Assembly: GCF_019097845.1 (NCBI RefSeq)
Contig: NZ_JAHRGM010000067.1
Location: 62,001-126,000, forward strand
Length of the DNA stretch: 64,000 nt
Direction: 5' to 3'
From: Sphingobium sp. AS12
GTDB lineage: Bacteria; Pseudomonadota; Alphaproteobacteria; Sphingomonadales; Sphingomonadaceae
Under the pieces are notes generated by a model. That model searched no databases. It was not told where the DNA came from and saw only the letters and a program-made list of their open reading frames with translations. The position numbers were made by a program, and so were the translations under genes. Shown piece after piece: positions 52,903 to 61,626 of this stretch (positions are counted from its first letter, which is position 1; each line of letters begins with the position of its first letter).

Positions 52903-54696
52903 TCAGCCCTTCGCCCTCGCCGCAACCCTTGCCTCCAGCATCGACAGCGGCATCGCGCCTTCCTCAAGAATGGCGTGGAACTGCTTGATATCGAAGCGAT
53001 CGCCCATCGCGGCTTGGGCTGCGGCGCGCGCCTTGCTCCATACGCCATGGCCGACCTTGTAGCTGGTCGCCTGACCCGGCTGGGTACAGTAACGCTCCAC
53101 TTCACGCTGGCAACGCGCCTGAGTGAAGCCCGTCTTTTCAACCATATAGGCCGTGGCCTTCTCACGGCTCCATTGCTTTGAGTGAATGCCGGTATCGACC
53201 ACCAGCCGCGCTGCGCGGAACAGGAAGGATTGGAGATATCCTGCCCGGTCGAGCGGCGTCGCATAGCCCTTCAGCTCGTCCGACAGCTGTTCGGCATAGA
53301 GCGCCCAGCCTTCGCTATAGGCGCTCATGAAGGCGGTCTTGCGTAGCATGGGGATGTCGCCCGCCGTTTGTGCGGTCGAAATCTGGAGGTGATGTCCCGG
53401 TACGCCTTCGTGATAGTTGAGCGCGGGCAGCGTATATTTGGGCCAGTCGGCAATCGCCTTCAAATTGATGAAGAAGATCGCCGGGCGCGACCCGTCTAGC
53501 GCCGCGCGATTATAATAGCCGTTCGACGCGCCATCCTGAATCTCGACCGGCACCGCGCGGATTTCCAGCGGGGTGTCGGGGATGGTCGCAAAGGCCTGCG
53601 GCAATTTCGCCTGCATCAGCTTGGCTTCGGCATTGAGCGCGGCGATCAGGTCGGCGCGCCCCTGCGCCGTGTCAGGATAGACTTGCGACGGATCGGCGTT
53701 CAGCGCCGCCAGACGTTCGCCGATCGTCCCCTTGGTATAGCCCGCGCCTTGCAGGATCGTGTCGAGCTGCGCGCTGATGTCTGCAACCTGCTCCACCCCC
53801 ATGGCGTGAATGTCCGCCGCCGACAGGTCAGTGGTGGTCGCGCTCTTGAGCGCGGCGGCATAAATTTCCTCGCCGCGCGGAGTACGCCATACGCCATCGC
53901 CCGCCGCCGTCTTGCCGCGCAGTCCCTCGATCATCGCGATCTGCGCGTCGAGCGCGGGGTAGATGCTTTTCTCCACGATTGCCGCAGCCGGACCCTGCCA
54001 GTCGCCTGTAATCCCCTTGGCCGCCGCGCGCTTGACCAGCGACTGGACCAGGCTGCTGCTGGCGGCAGGCTGATCGCGCAGCTTCTTCATCTGCCCCAGC
54101 GTCAGATCGAGCGACCAGCCGGGCGCCAGATAGCCGCGCGCCGCCTCGTCCCGCTGCATCGCGCTATCGGTGCGCAGGTTGCGGGCGAACGCCTCCAGCC
54201 GCGCGAGATAGGCGTCGCCGTCCGCCGCCACATTGATGGTGTGGGCGGTGTTCAGGAAATCGGGCGTCGAAAAATAGCTGCCGCCCTGCTGGAAAATACG
54301 ATAGGGCCGTACTGCGCTGTTCAGGCCAAATGTCGCCGGGGCGACCGTCTGCTGTCCAAGCGAATAGAGGATGACGTCAAGGTTCAGCCGCTGCGGAGCG
54401 GACAGGCTGGCGGACGTAAATCCCTCCAGTTCCTTGATCGCTGCCTGCGTCGCGGCCAGCCGCTTCATCATCGCCGACTTGCTATTGTCGTCCAGCTGGC
54501 TCTTGGCCCCAGCCCGCGCGCCCTTGTCCAGACCCAGGCTGGTGACGAAGCTGGGCGAGAGGTCCAGTTGCCGCTCGAAAATGGCGGTGAACGCCGCCGA
54601 CAGCCGCGCATCATCGCTGCCCTGCGCGAAAGCGCGGGGGGCAGCGACGGCGATGGCAACGGCGCCGGAGGACAGCAGAAAATCACGACGGTCCAT
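52903..54696 (-). CDS. DUF885 family exported metallopeptidase-like protein
   Basis: A 597-residue protein with a twin-arginine signal (MDRRDFLLSSGAVAIAVAA). The family's metal-binding HExxxH-type motif is in LNYHEGVPGHHLQISTAQ, with MSAYSEGWALYAEQLSDELK downstream giving the third ligand, and the C-terminal KVGHGVWSKARAAAQAAMGD and QFHAILEEGAMPLSMLE. DUF885 proteins resemble gluzincin carboxypeptidases and are common in sphingomonads. Likely periplasmic peptide turnover; specificity unknown. Confidence 0.87.
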   Translation of the reverse strand: MDRRDFLLSSGAVAIAVAAPRAFAQGSDDARLSAAFTAIFERQLDLSPSFVTSLGLDKGARAGAKSQLDDNSKSAMMKRLAATQAAIKELEGFTSASLSAPQRLNLDVILYSLGQQTVAPATFGLNSAVRPYRIFQQGGSYFSTPDFLNTAHTINVAADGDAYLARLEAFARNLRTDSAMQRDEAARGYLAPGWSLDLTLGQMKKLRDQPAASSSLVQSLVKRAAAKGITGDWQGPAAAIVEKSIYPALDAQIAMIEGLRGKTAAGDGVWRTPRGEEIYAAALKSATTTDLSAADIHAMGVEQVADISAQLDTILQGAGYTKGTIGERLAALNADPSQVYPDTAQGRADLIAALNAEAKLMQAKLPQAFATIPDTPLEIRAVPVEIQDGASNGYYNRAALDGSRPAIFFINLKAIADWPKYTLPALNYHEGVPGHHLQISTAQTAGDIPMLRKTAFMSAYSEGWALYAEQLSDELKGYATPLDRAGYLQSFLFRAARLVVDTGIHSKQWSREKATAYMVEKTGFTQARCQREVERYCTQPGQATSYKVGHGVWSKARAAAQAAMGDRFDIKQFHAILEEGAMPLSMLEARVAARAKG

Positions 54697-54732
54697 GGCA
54701 GGGACTCCCTTATCTTTGAATAAGGGAGACTC

Positions 54733-55644
54733 TTAAGCCGCTGATGCGATCCGTCCAGAGGCTTGTAATATTGTTACGTGCGGTTCGGCCTGCTTGGGCA
54801 GCACCGTGGTGGCGGGCGTCAGCAGATGCGCCTCCAGCAAGTCGAGGATATGGCTGTCCTCCTGCGCATCGAACTTGCGCGCGAACAGGTCCGGGCTGAG
54901 CGTCAGCCGCAGCGCGTCGCGCGTTACGAACGTCCGGGGGCGCAGCTTGATGTCGCCATCGGGAATCCAGTCGATCGTGCGCAGATCGTCATTGACCTGT
55001 TTGTCAGGGACAAAGGCGTTCATCATCACCGTCTGGAAAAAGCCTTCGTCAGCAATCAGCGTGCGGCGGTAGAAATTCTTGAATTTCAGCGCGGCGGGGT
55101 CGCTACAGACAAAGGCGCAGAAATCGCGGGTGACCGCCTTCCACTGGGTGCCGATATAGGGGGTGATCCCGGCCATGCGACGGCGCGGGATGCCGGTGCG
55201 CACGATGCGGTTGAACGCTTCGATGAAATAATGGCTCAGCCGGTTCATCGTGTCGGGGCGGATCGCCTGTTGCGGGACGGCGCGGATAAATTCGGTGCCG
55301 TCATGCGCGGCCAGATAGTCGGCGATATAGGCTTGTGATTTCAGGGGGAAATCCTGCCCGCTCAAATTGATGAAATAGCGCCAGTCCGCGCCCATCTCCA
55401 GCAATTTGGCCATGCCGCGCAGTTCGGCATCGACCAGACTATATCCGCCCCACAACATCTTGCGCGAGGGCAGCATAGCGACATTGGCATAGGGCTTCAG
55501 GAATGCGGCAACATCCGCCTGCATCGTGGCACCCGACCGATGATCGACATGGATCAGATAATGATTGCCCGGCACATAGATGGCGCGGAACATCCGCTTG
55601 AACTGTTCGGGGAAGCGGTGGACGAGGATGAGATAGGCGATCAT
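54733..55644 (-). CDS. GT14 family (core-2/I-branching type) glycosyltransferase
   Basis: A 303-residue soluble protein with the GT14 pattern: AYLILVHRFPEQFKRMFRAI at the start, HYLIHVDHRSG, KMLWGGYSLVDAELRGM, WRYFINLSGQDFPLKSQAY and GTQWKAVTRDFCAFV. Eukaryotic relatives are beta-1,6-N-acetylglucosaminyltransferases; bacterial members act on surface glycans. ATG 55644 has GGAG ten bases upstream; GTG 55653 is a weaker choice. It is a single gene with two hairpins upstream. Confidence 0.87.
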   Translation of the reverse strand: MIAYLILVHRFPEQFKRMFRAIYVPGNHYLIHVDHRSGATMQADVAAFLKPYANVAMLPSRKMLWGGYSLVDAELRGMAKLLEMGADWRYFINLSGQDFPLKSQAYIADYLAAHDGTEFIRAVPQQAIRPDTMNRLSHYFIEAFNRIVRTGIPRRRMAGITPYIGTQWKAVTRDFCAFVCSDPAALKFKNFYRRTLIADEGFFQTVMMNAFVPDKQVNDDLRTIDWIPDGDIKLRPRTFVTRDALRLTLSPDLFARKFDAQEDSHILDLLEAHLLTPATTVLPKQAEPHVTILQASGRIASAA

Positions 55645-55666
55645 GCGGGGCACACTCCATCAGGCG

Positions 55667-55690
55667 CGCATCGGTCGGGTGACCGATGCG
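55667..55690. promoter_or_regulatory. Hairpin in the leader region of the GT14 gene
   Basis: CGCATCGGTC (55667-55676) pairs perfectly with GACCGATGCG (55681-55690) around GGGT, 23 to 46 bases upstream of the minus-strand ATG at 55644. It is compatible with a leader hairpin or an operator. Confidence 0.4.
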
Positions 55691-55778
55691 GTGCAGGTGT
55701 TTCCAGCCTTTTGGAAAATCATCGAAGCGACAGGTTCGACCGGCATAGGGGGGTCAGGTCGAAGCGAGGCCGCCCCGT

Positions 55779-55802
55779 CCATATGCCGAGAATGGCATAT
55801 GG
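55779..55802. other. Inverted repeat in the long gap upstream of the GT14 gene
   Basis: CCATATGCC (55779-55787) pairs perfectly with GGCATATGG (55794-55802). The 354-base gap 55645-55998 holds this, the leader hairpin at 55667 and the type C repeat at 55891; I see no gene in it. Confidence 0.45.
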
Positions 55803-55890
55803 GGATGATGCACCGCGATTCTTAGGGGTGCGCGTAAATGAGGGAGAGCATCCCCCCGAACCCCTCTCCAGCGCCGGACGTTATTCACTT

Positions 55891-55962
55891 CCTCCGTTCG
55901 TTTCGAGCGAAGTCGAGAAACTGCGGGCGACCGTTCTCGACTTCGCTCGAAACGAACGGAGG
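55891..55962. repeat. 29-bp perfect inverted repeat, type C (copy 2)
   Basis: The left arm 55891-55919 is exactly complementary to the right arm 55934-55962, with a 14-base loop. The core CCGTTCGTTTCGAGCGAAGT is shared with 25992-26066; the loop is different. It lies just beyond the 3' end of cysH (stop at 55999), so it may end the sulfur operon. Confidence 0.85.
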
Positions 55963-55998
55963 TTGAGGCTCAATCTGAAGTAAGGCTAATCCAGACGA

Positions 55999-56784
55999 TC
56001 AGAATACCGGCATGTTCGCGGGATCTTCCGGGTCCACTACCGGGATCGGCGTGACGGGCGAGTGGATGCCGCATTCCACCTTGTCCCAGCCACGCCAGCG
56101 GCCCGCGCGCGGATCCTCGCCCGGCTGCACCTTGGACGTGCAGGGTTCGCAGCCGATCGACAGATAGCCCTGGGCCTCCAGCGGATGGCGGGGCAGGGCG
56201 TGCTGCGCGAAATAGGCCTCCAGATCATCCTTGGTCCAGTCGCCCAGCGGATTGATCTTGAGCCGCCCATCCTCAACCTCGAAGCGGGGCAGGTTCTGCC
56301 GCGTGATCGACTGGAACGCCTTGCGCCCGGAAATCCAGGCGTCGAGGCCATCCTTGGCGCGTTTCAACGGCTCGACCTTGCGAATGTCGCAGCAGCCATC
56401 GGGATCATAGGACCAGCGCAGGCCGGTCTCGTCTTTCTTCGCGATCACTTCGGCGATCGGCGTCACGGTGCGGCTGTCGGTAAAGCCGAAAGCGTCGATC
56501 AGCGTGTCGCGATAGGTCAAGGTTTCGGCGAACATCTTGAGCGTATCGACGAAGATCACCGGCACGGTCGGGTCCGCCTGCGCCACCAGATGCAGCAACA
56601 CTGCGCTTTCGGTGCCGAAGGAGGATACGACCGCGACATTCCCCGCCAGCCCTTCGGCAAAGACAGTCTTGAGCATGTCCAGCGTGCCCACATCTTCAAA
56701 CCGCGCGTTGAGCGCGTCCGCGTCACCCTGCGTAAAGGCGGGGCGGGCGTCGATGATGTCGAGCGTGCGGGCGGCTTCAGCCAT
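55999..56784 (-). CDS. cysH: Adenylyl-/phosphoadenylyl-sulfate reductase
   Basis: A 261-residue thioredoxin-dependent reductase making sulfite. The nucleotide loop is VSSFGTESAVLLHLV, the catalytic cysteine is in KVECGIHS near the C terminus, and two more cysteine pairs are visible, CC in DPDGCCDIRKVEPL and CxxC in GCEPCTSKVQPGEDPRAGRW. These four cysteines bind a 4Fe-4S cluster in APS reductases, so adenylyl sulfate is the likely substrate. ATG 56784 overlaps the end of the DUF934 gene by eight bases. Last gene of the sulfate-assimilation operon. Confidence 0.93.
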   Translation of the reverse strand: MAEAARTLDIIDARPAFTQGDADALNARFEDVGTLDMLKTVFAEGLAGNVAVVSSFGTESAVLLHLVAQADPTVPVIFVDTLKMFAETLTYRDTLIDAFGFTDSRTVTPIAEVIAKKDETGLRWSYDPDGCCDIRKVEPLKRAKDGLDAWISGRKAFQSITRQNLPRFEVEDGRLKINPLGDWTKDDLEAYFAQHALPRHPLEAQGYLSIGCEPCTSKVQPGEDPRAGRWRGWDKVECGIHSPVTPIPVVDPEDPANMPVF

Positions 56785-57217
56785 TTTGTGTCTCCGGGTG
56801 CCGCTTGGCCCAAATGGGCGCGCGGCCATCGATCGTCTTTTGATAGACGTCGTCATAACGATTGAGCGCGCGATCGACGGCGGCATCGTCCAGCGCCCTG
56901 GCGGGATGGAAGCTGTCAAAGCCACAGCGGCGCATGGCCACGATCTGGTCGACCAGCACGTCGCCCACCGCGCGCAATTCGCCGGTATAGCCGGCCTCCC
57001 GCACGATCCGCGCTGCTGAATAGCCGCGCCCGTCGCCAAAACCGGGAAAATTTACCTCGATCAGCGAGATGCGATCCAGATGGGGCAGCAATTCGCGCGC
57101 ATCCTCGCCCGGTTCGATGCGGACGGCGGTGGCGTTGGACTGGCCGGTGAAGGATTCGACGGTGACCGCAGGTTCCTGCGTGGATTCGCCGTCGCGGAAG
57201 GAGAGAAATTCAACCAT
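56777..57217 (-). CDS. DUF934 family protein, sulfite-reduction accessory
   Basis: A 146-residue cytoplasmic protein. DUF934 signatures: LLPHLDRISLIEVNFPGFGD, GRGYSAARIVREAGYTGELR, AVGDVLVDQIVAMRRCGFDSF. These proteins are nearly always next to CysI/CysH in proteobacteria and are thought to assist siroheme sulfite reductase, but no reaction is established. ATG 57217 begins MVEFLSF; the frame extends upstream into a repeat that I do not consider coding. It overlaps cysH by eight bases and is separated from cysI by a type D repeat. Confidence 0.87.
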   Translation of the reverse strand: MVEFLSFRDGESTQEPAVTVESFTGQSNATAVRIEPGEDARELLPHLDRISLIEVNFPGFGDGRGYSAARIVREAGYTGELRAVGDVLVDQIVAMRRCGFDSFHPARALDDAAVDRALNRYDDVYQKTIDGRAPIWAKRHPETQNG

Positions 57218-57227
57218 CTTACAATTC

Positions 57228-57323
57228 CCGTTCGGGCTGAGCGAAGTCGAAGCCTTTGCCAGAGCGAAGCGAAGGCGCTTCACTACGTTCAGCGGAACCC
57301 TTCGACAGGCTCAGGGCGAACGG
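57228..57323. repeat. Dispersed inverted repeat, type D, inside the sulfur operon
   Basis: CCGTTCGGGCTGAGCGAAGT and CGAAG on the left pair imperfectly with CTTCGACAGGCTCAGGGCGA and ACGG on the right. It occupies almost all of the 119-base gap between cysI and the DUF934 gene and resembles the 'CTTCGACAGGCTCAG' repeats widespread in sphingomonads (from memory, not checked). Confidence 0.75.
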
Positions 57324-57336
57324 CTGTTGTGTATAA

Positions 57337-58968
57337 TCAACCATAGATCGCCTCCTTAAAGGGCTTCATGCCGATGCGGCGATAGGTGTCGAGGAAGCGT
57401 TCGCCGCTTTCCCGCTCGGCGAGATAAATGTCGGTGACCTTCTCGATCGCATCGACCACGCCATCTTCGGAAAAGCCCGGCCCAGTGATCTGGCCCAGCG
57501 AGGCATCTTCCGCGCCCGATCCGCCCAGCAGCAGCTGGAAATTTTCCACGCCGCGCCGGTCCACGCCCAAAATGCCGATATGCCCGGCATGATGATGGCC
57601 GCAGGCATTGATGCAACCCGATATCTTGAGCTTCAGTTCGCCAATCTCCGCCTGTCGCTCCGCCGCGGCAAAACGGGCCGCGATCTTCTGCGCCAGCGGG
57701 ATCGACCGCGCATTGGCGAGCGCGCAATAGTCGAGGCCGGGGCAGGCGATGATGTCGGTGATGAGGTCCAGATTGGCCTCCGCCAGCCCCGCCGCGACCA
57801 GCTTCTGCCAGATGGCGTAAAGGTCCGCCTTCTTCACATGCGGCAGCACCAGATTTTGCGCGTGGGTGACGCGCAGTTCGTCGAAGGAATAGGCTTCGGC
57901 CAGGTCCGCGACCAGGCCGATCTGTTCCGCAGACGCATCGCCGGGGATGCCGTCAATCGGCTTCAGGCTGATGTTGACGATCGCATAGCCGGGCGCCTTG
58001 TGCGCCGCGACCTGCCGGTCCACCCACAGCGCAAAGGCGGGGTTGCTGCGGTCGATATCGTCGCTCAAGCCGCTTTCATAAGCGGGCGCGGCGAAGAAGG
58101 CGCGGATGCGGGCGAGTTCCTCGACCGGCGGATTGAGGCCCAGTTCACGCATATGCGCAAACTCTTCCTCGACCTGCCGCTTATATTCCTCGACGCCGAT
58201 TTCATGGACCAGTATCTTGATCCGCGCCTTATATTTATTGTCGCGGCGACCATAGCGATTATAGACGCGCAGGCAGGCTTCCAGATAAGAGATGATCTCA
58301 TCTTCAGCGATGAAGTCCCTGATAAGCGGCGCAACCATTGGCGTGCGCCCCATGCCGCCACCGGCATAGACTTCCGCGCCGACGACACCGTCCCGCTCGA
58401 CCAGTTTCAGGCCGATGTCATGCAGCCGCATCGCCGCGCGATCATCGTCGGACGCGATCACCGCAATCTTGAACTTGCGCGGAAGATAGGTGAATTCCGG
58501 GTGGAAGCTCGACCATTGGCGCAGCAATTCGGCCCAGGGGCGGGGGTCCGCCACCTCGTCGGCACTGACACCGGCATATTGGTCGGAGCTGATGTTGCGG
58601 ATGCAATTGCCCGACGTCTGGATGGCGTGCATCTCCACCGTCGCCAGTTCGGCGAGAATGTCGGGCGCATCGGCCAGCTTGATCCAGTTATATTGCAGGT
58701 TCTGGCGCGTGGTGAAGTGGCCATAGCCCTTGTCATATTTGCCCGCAATTTCGCCCAGCTTGCGCATCTGCTTGCCGCTTAGCGTGCCATAGGGAATGGC
58801 AACGCGCAGCATATAGGCGTGGAGTTGCAGATAGAGGCCGTTCATCAGCCGCAGCGGCTTGAACTGGTCCTCGGTCAGCGCGCCGGTCAGGCGGCGCTGG
58901 GTCTGGTCGCGAAATTCCTCGACGCGGGCGTCGACGATGGCCTGGTCATAGCTGTCATAACGATACAT
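57337..58968 (-). CDS. cysI: Nitrite/sulfite reductase (siroheme, 4Fe-4S)
   Basis: A 543-residue hemoprotein reducing sulfite to sulfide (nitrite is an alternative). The two half-domains begin with RLMNGLYLQLHAYMLRVAIP and, later, VNISLKPIDGIPGDASAEQ; TTRQNLQYNWIKL and GNCIRNISSDQYAGV are typical. The siroheme/4Fe-4S ligands are CPGLDYCALANAR and ISGCINACGHHHAGHIG. With cysH, DUF934 and a siroheme-pathway methyltransferase on the same transcript, sulfite is the likely substrate. It starts three bases after the DUF2849 gene stop. Confidence 0.93.
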   Translation of the reverse strand: MYRYDSYDQAIVDARVEEFRDQTQRRLTGALTEDQFKPLRLMNGLYLQLHAYMLRVAIPYGTLSGKQMRKLGEIAGKYDKGYGHFTTRQNLQYNWIKLADAPDILAELATVEMHAIQTSGNCIRNISSDQYAGVSADEVADPRPWAELLRQWSSFHPEFTYLPRKFKIAVIASDDDRAAMRLHDIGLKLVERDGVVGAEVYAGGGMGRTPMVAPLIRDFIAEDEIISYLEACLRVYNRYGRRDNKYKARIKILVHEIGVEEYKRQVEEEFAHMRELGLNPPVEELARIRAFFAAPAYESGLSDDIDRSNPAFALWVDRQVAAHKAPGYAIVNISLKPIDGIPGDASAEQIGLVADLAEAYSFDELRVTHAQNLVLPHVKKADLYAIWQKLVAAGLAEANLDLITDIIACPGLDYCALANARSIPLAQKIAARFAAAERQAEIGELKLKISGCINACGHHHAGHIGILGVDRRGVENFQLLLGGSGAEDASLGQITGPGFSEDGVVDAIEKVTDIYLAERESGERFLDTYRRIGMKPFKEAIYG

Positions 58969-58971
58969 GGT

Positions 58972-59268
58972 TCAGATCACCCACTTGCCGATGTCGGCTT
59001 CGGTTGGTTGTTCGATCAGGTCGGGGCGCACGGTCGGGCCGAACGCGCGGATGCGGTCCTTGATATGGGCCGGCCGCACGCCATCCTCGCCAAGGGTCGC
59101 GTCGATCACATAGGCTCCCACGACCCGCAAAGCGGCTTCTTCGGCGCGCGCCAGATCATCGCCATGCGCGCCGACATCGGCAGCATCGCTCACCTGGCGC
59201 GACCAGCCATCGCCCGCCCACCAGATGACGTCGCCCGATGCCAGATCATTACCCGTCAATATCTTCAC
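58972..59268 (-). CDS. DUF2849 family protein
   Basis: A 98-residue protein starting VKILTGNDLASGDVIWWAGD and including GWSRQVSDAADV, VVGAYVIDA and RIRAFGPTVRPDL. DUF2849 proteins accompany sulfite reductase in alphaproteobacteria; the role is not known. GTG 59268 overlaps the stop of the methyltransferase gene as GTGA, so it is translationally coupled in the operon. Confidence 0.87.
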   Translation of the reverse strand: MKILTGNDLASGDVIWWAGDGWSRQVSDAADVGAHGDDLARAEEAALRVVGAYVIDATLGEDGVRPAHIKDRIRAFGPTVRPDLIEQPTEADIGKWVI

Positions 59269-60077
59269 GAACGCATCTCCGCCCCATAGTCCTGTCTTTG
59301 CGCCCATCCCGCCAGCACGTCCTGTGCCAGCGCATAGCGCGCTACCTCTCCCACAACGATCAGCGCCGGGCTGACCACCGCCTCACGCGCCACCATGTCG
59401 CCAAGGTCGGCGAGCAGGGTGCGCAGCGTCCGCATATCCGCCCGCGTGCCATTTTCCAGCACCGCGACCGGCAAGGCAGGCGACACGCCGTCGGCGATCA
59501 GCTTGTCGGCAATCTGCGCCGCCGTTGCCACGCCCATATAGATGACCAGCGTGCGGCCATGGCCCGCCAGGCCAGACCAGTCCTGATCGCGTAGCCCCTT
59601 GCACTGGCCCGCCACGAAGGTGACCGCGCTCGATGCATCCCGATGGGTCAGCGGCAGTTGTGCCTGCGCCGCCGCGCCGATGGCGGCGCTGACGCCCGGC
59701 ACGATTTCCACCGGAACGCCCGCCGCGCGGCACGCTTCCATTTCCTCGCCGCCGCGTCCGAAAATGAACGGATCGCCGCCCTTCAGCCGCACGACAGACT
59801 CGCCCGCCAGCGCAAAGCGCACCAGCAGCGCATTGATCGCCTCCTGCGGCATCGAATGGCGGCTGCGCTGCTTGGCGACGCTGATCAACTCCGCGTCTGG
59901 CGATGCCAGCGCGAGAATCTCGTCCGACACCAGCCCGTCATGCACGATCAGCCGCGCGTCGCGGATCAGCCGCACCGCCTTGATCGTCAGCAGTTCCGGG
60001 TCGCCCGGCCCCGCGCCGACCAGATGGACGGTGGCGGGTACAACAGGATCAGATACAGGGTCAGCCATGATTGGCAT
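59265..60077 (-). CDS. cobA: Uroporphyrinogen-III C-methyltransferase
   Basis: A 270-residue SAM-dependent enzyme that makes precorrin-2, the entry to siroheme. VHLVGAGPGDPELLTIKAVR is the SAM/tetrapyrrole loop, then VHDGLVSDEILAL, VVRLKGGDPFIFGRGGEEM and VPVEIVPGVSAAIGAAA. It has only the methyltransferase domain and lacks the CysG dehydrogenase/ferrochelatase part, so siroheme completion must be done by another gene. ATG 60077 or 60068 may be the start; neither has a strong ribosome-binding site. First gene of the sulfur operon. Confidence 0.92.
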   Translation of the reverse strand: MPIMADPVSDPVVPATVHLVGAGPGDPELLTIKAVRLIRDARLIVHDGLVSDEILALASPDAELISVAKQRSRHSMPQEAINALLVRFALAGESVVRLKGGDPFIFGRGGEEMEACRAAGVPVEIVPGVSAAIGAAAQAQLPLTHRDASSAVTFVAGQCKGLRDQDWSGLAGHGRTLVIYMGVATAAQIADKLIADGVSPALPVAVLENGTRADMRTLRTLLADLGDMVAREAVVSPALIVVGEVARYALAQDVLAGWAQRQDYGAEMRS

Positions 60078-60151
60078 GTGGACAAGGTGCAGGCGAAGTT
60101 CAATTCAGAATGGGTATGCCGGGGATTAGGAAATCTTGTCGGGACAGGGCG

Positions 60152-61585
60152 TCAATCGCCCATCGCGCTGATATCAATGTCCTTCAGCCCGACGCCGATC
60201 GACGCGCGCGGCTGCTCGATTTCCGCCGACACCACCGGATAGGCGCAATAATCGGCGGCATAATAGGCGCTTGGCCGGTGATTGCCGGAAATGCCGACGC
60301 CCCCGAACGGCGCGGAGGAGGATGCGCCATTGGTTGGCCGGTTCCAGTTGATCACCCCCGCGCGGACATTGGCCCAGAACTGGTTATACTGGTCGGGCGT
60401 CCCGCCGATCAGCGAGGCGGACAGGCCATAGCGCGTATTGTTCGCCTCCGCGATCGCATCGCCAAATTCAGCGACGCGGATGACCTGGAGCAACGGCCCG
60501 AACAGTTCGACATCGGGCCGTTCCGTCATGGCGGTCACGTCGATGATCGCGGGGCTGACGAAGGGCAGGCCCTTTTTGGGCCGCACCATATGCTTGATCG
60601 GCTTGCCGCCATTGCTCATCAGCCACAGGAAACTCTCGGTCAGCCCATCAGCGGTCGGATTGTCGATCACCGGACCCATATAGGGCGTGGGGTCGGCATG
60701 GGGATGGTCGACGATCAGCCGGTCGGCCAGCTTCTTGACCTCCGCGATGAAGGCGTCGGCGATGCTGTCTTTCACGATCAGGCGGCTGGCCGCGGTGCAG
60801 CGCTGCCCGCTCGACAGGAAGGCGGACTGCACCACCAGCACGGCGGCGGCGTTGATTTCGGGCGTATCCCACACGACGATGGGGTTGTTGCCGCCCATTT
60901 CCAGCGCCAATATCTTGGATGGCTGCGCGGCAAATTGCCGGTTGATCGCAAGGCCGGTCTGCGCCGATCCGGTGAACAAGATACCGCCGACATCGGGATG
61001 CGCCGCCAGCGCCTTGCCCGCGTCCGGCCCGCCCAGCAGCAGCCGCATCGCCTCGATCGGCACGCCAGCCTCATGATAGAGCTTCACCAGCATTTCCCCC
61101 ACGGCAGGCGTTTTCTCCGACGGCTTGAACACCACGGCGTTGCCCGCCAGCAGGGCCGGGACGATATGACCATTGGGCAGATGGGCAGGGAAATTATATG
61201 GACCCAGCACCGCCATCACGCCATGGGGCTTGTGCCGTACCGATTGCCGCGCGCCCAGCGCCGCCTCCAGCCGCCTTTGCCCGGTGCGCTCGGAATAGGC
61301 CGCGACCGAAATATCCACCTTGGACATCACGCCCGCCACTTCGGCATGGGCGTCCCACAACGGCTTGCCGGTCTCGCGCGCGATCAGGTCCGCCAGCGCA
61401 TCCTCGTTCCGCCGCACGACATTGACGAAGCGCCGCAGCGTCTCGATCCGGTACGCGATCGGTTGCGCCGCCCAGCGCGGCCACGCTGCCCGCGCCCGTG
61501 CAACCTCCGCCTCCACATCCCCCGCCTCGCCCTGCCAGAGCAGGACGCCGGTGGCGGGTTCATGGGATGTAAGTGACGCAACCAT
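60152..61585 (-). CDS. astD: Succinylglutamate-semialdehyde dehydrogenase
   Basis: A 477-residue aldehyde dehydrogenase closing the arginine succinyltransferase pathway. Start MVASLTSHEPATGVLLWQG is typical of AstD. Later: GVMAVLGPYNFPAHLPNGHI, GNAVVFKPSEKTPAVGE, GGILFTGSAQTG, the base glutamate in LALEMGGNNPIVV and the catalytic cysteine in SGQRCTAASRL, and C-terminal INWNRPTNGASSSAPFGG. The other ast genes are not in the window. ATG 61585 is chosen over longer frames. Confidence 0.9.
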   Translation of the reverse strand: MVASLTSHEPATGVLLWQGEAGDVEAEVARARAAWPRWAAQPIAYRIETLRRFVNVVRRNEDALADLIARETGKPLWDAHAEVAGVMSKVDISVAAYSERTGQRRLEAALGARQSVRHKPHGVMAVLGPYNFPAHLPNGHIVPALLAGNAVVFKPSEKTPAVGEMLVKLYHEAGVPIEAMRLLLGGPDAGKALAAHPDVGGILFTGSAQTGLAINRQFAAQPSKILALEMGGNNPIVVWDTPEINAAAVLVVQSAFLSSGQRCTAASRLIVKDSIADAFIAEVKKLADRLIVDHPHADPTPYMGPVIDNPTADGLTESFLWLMSNGGKPIKHMVRPKKGLPFVSPAIIDVTAMTERPDVELFGPLLQVIRVAEFGDAIAEANNTRYGLSASLIGGTPDQYNQFWANVRAGVINWNRPTNGASSSAPFGGVGISGNHRPSAYYAADYCAYPVVSAEIEQPRASIGVGLKDIDISAMGD

Positions 61586-61626
61586 TTGGAATAATCTATG
61601 GCAGGAATTGGTTAACGAAACAGCTA

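Noticed and set aside
25992..57323. CRISPR-like arrays from the repeated palindromes
   Set aside because: Repeats are isolated copies, not tandem units with spacers, and no cas gene is present.
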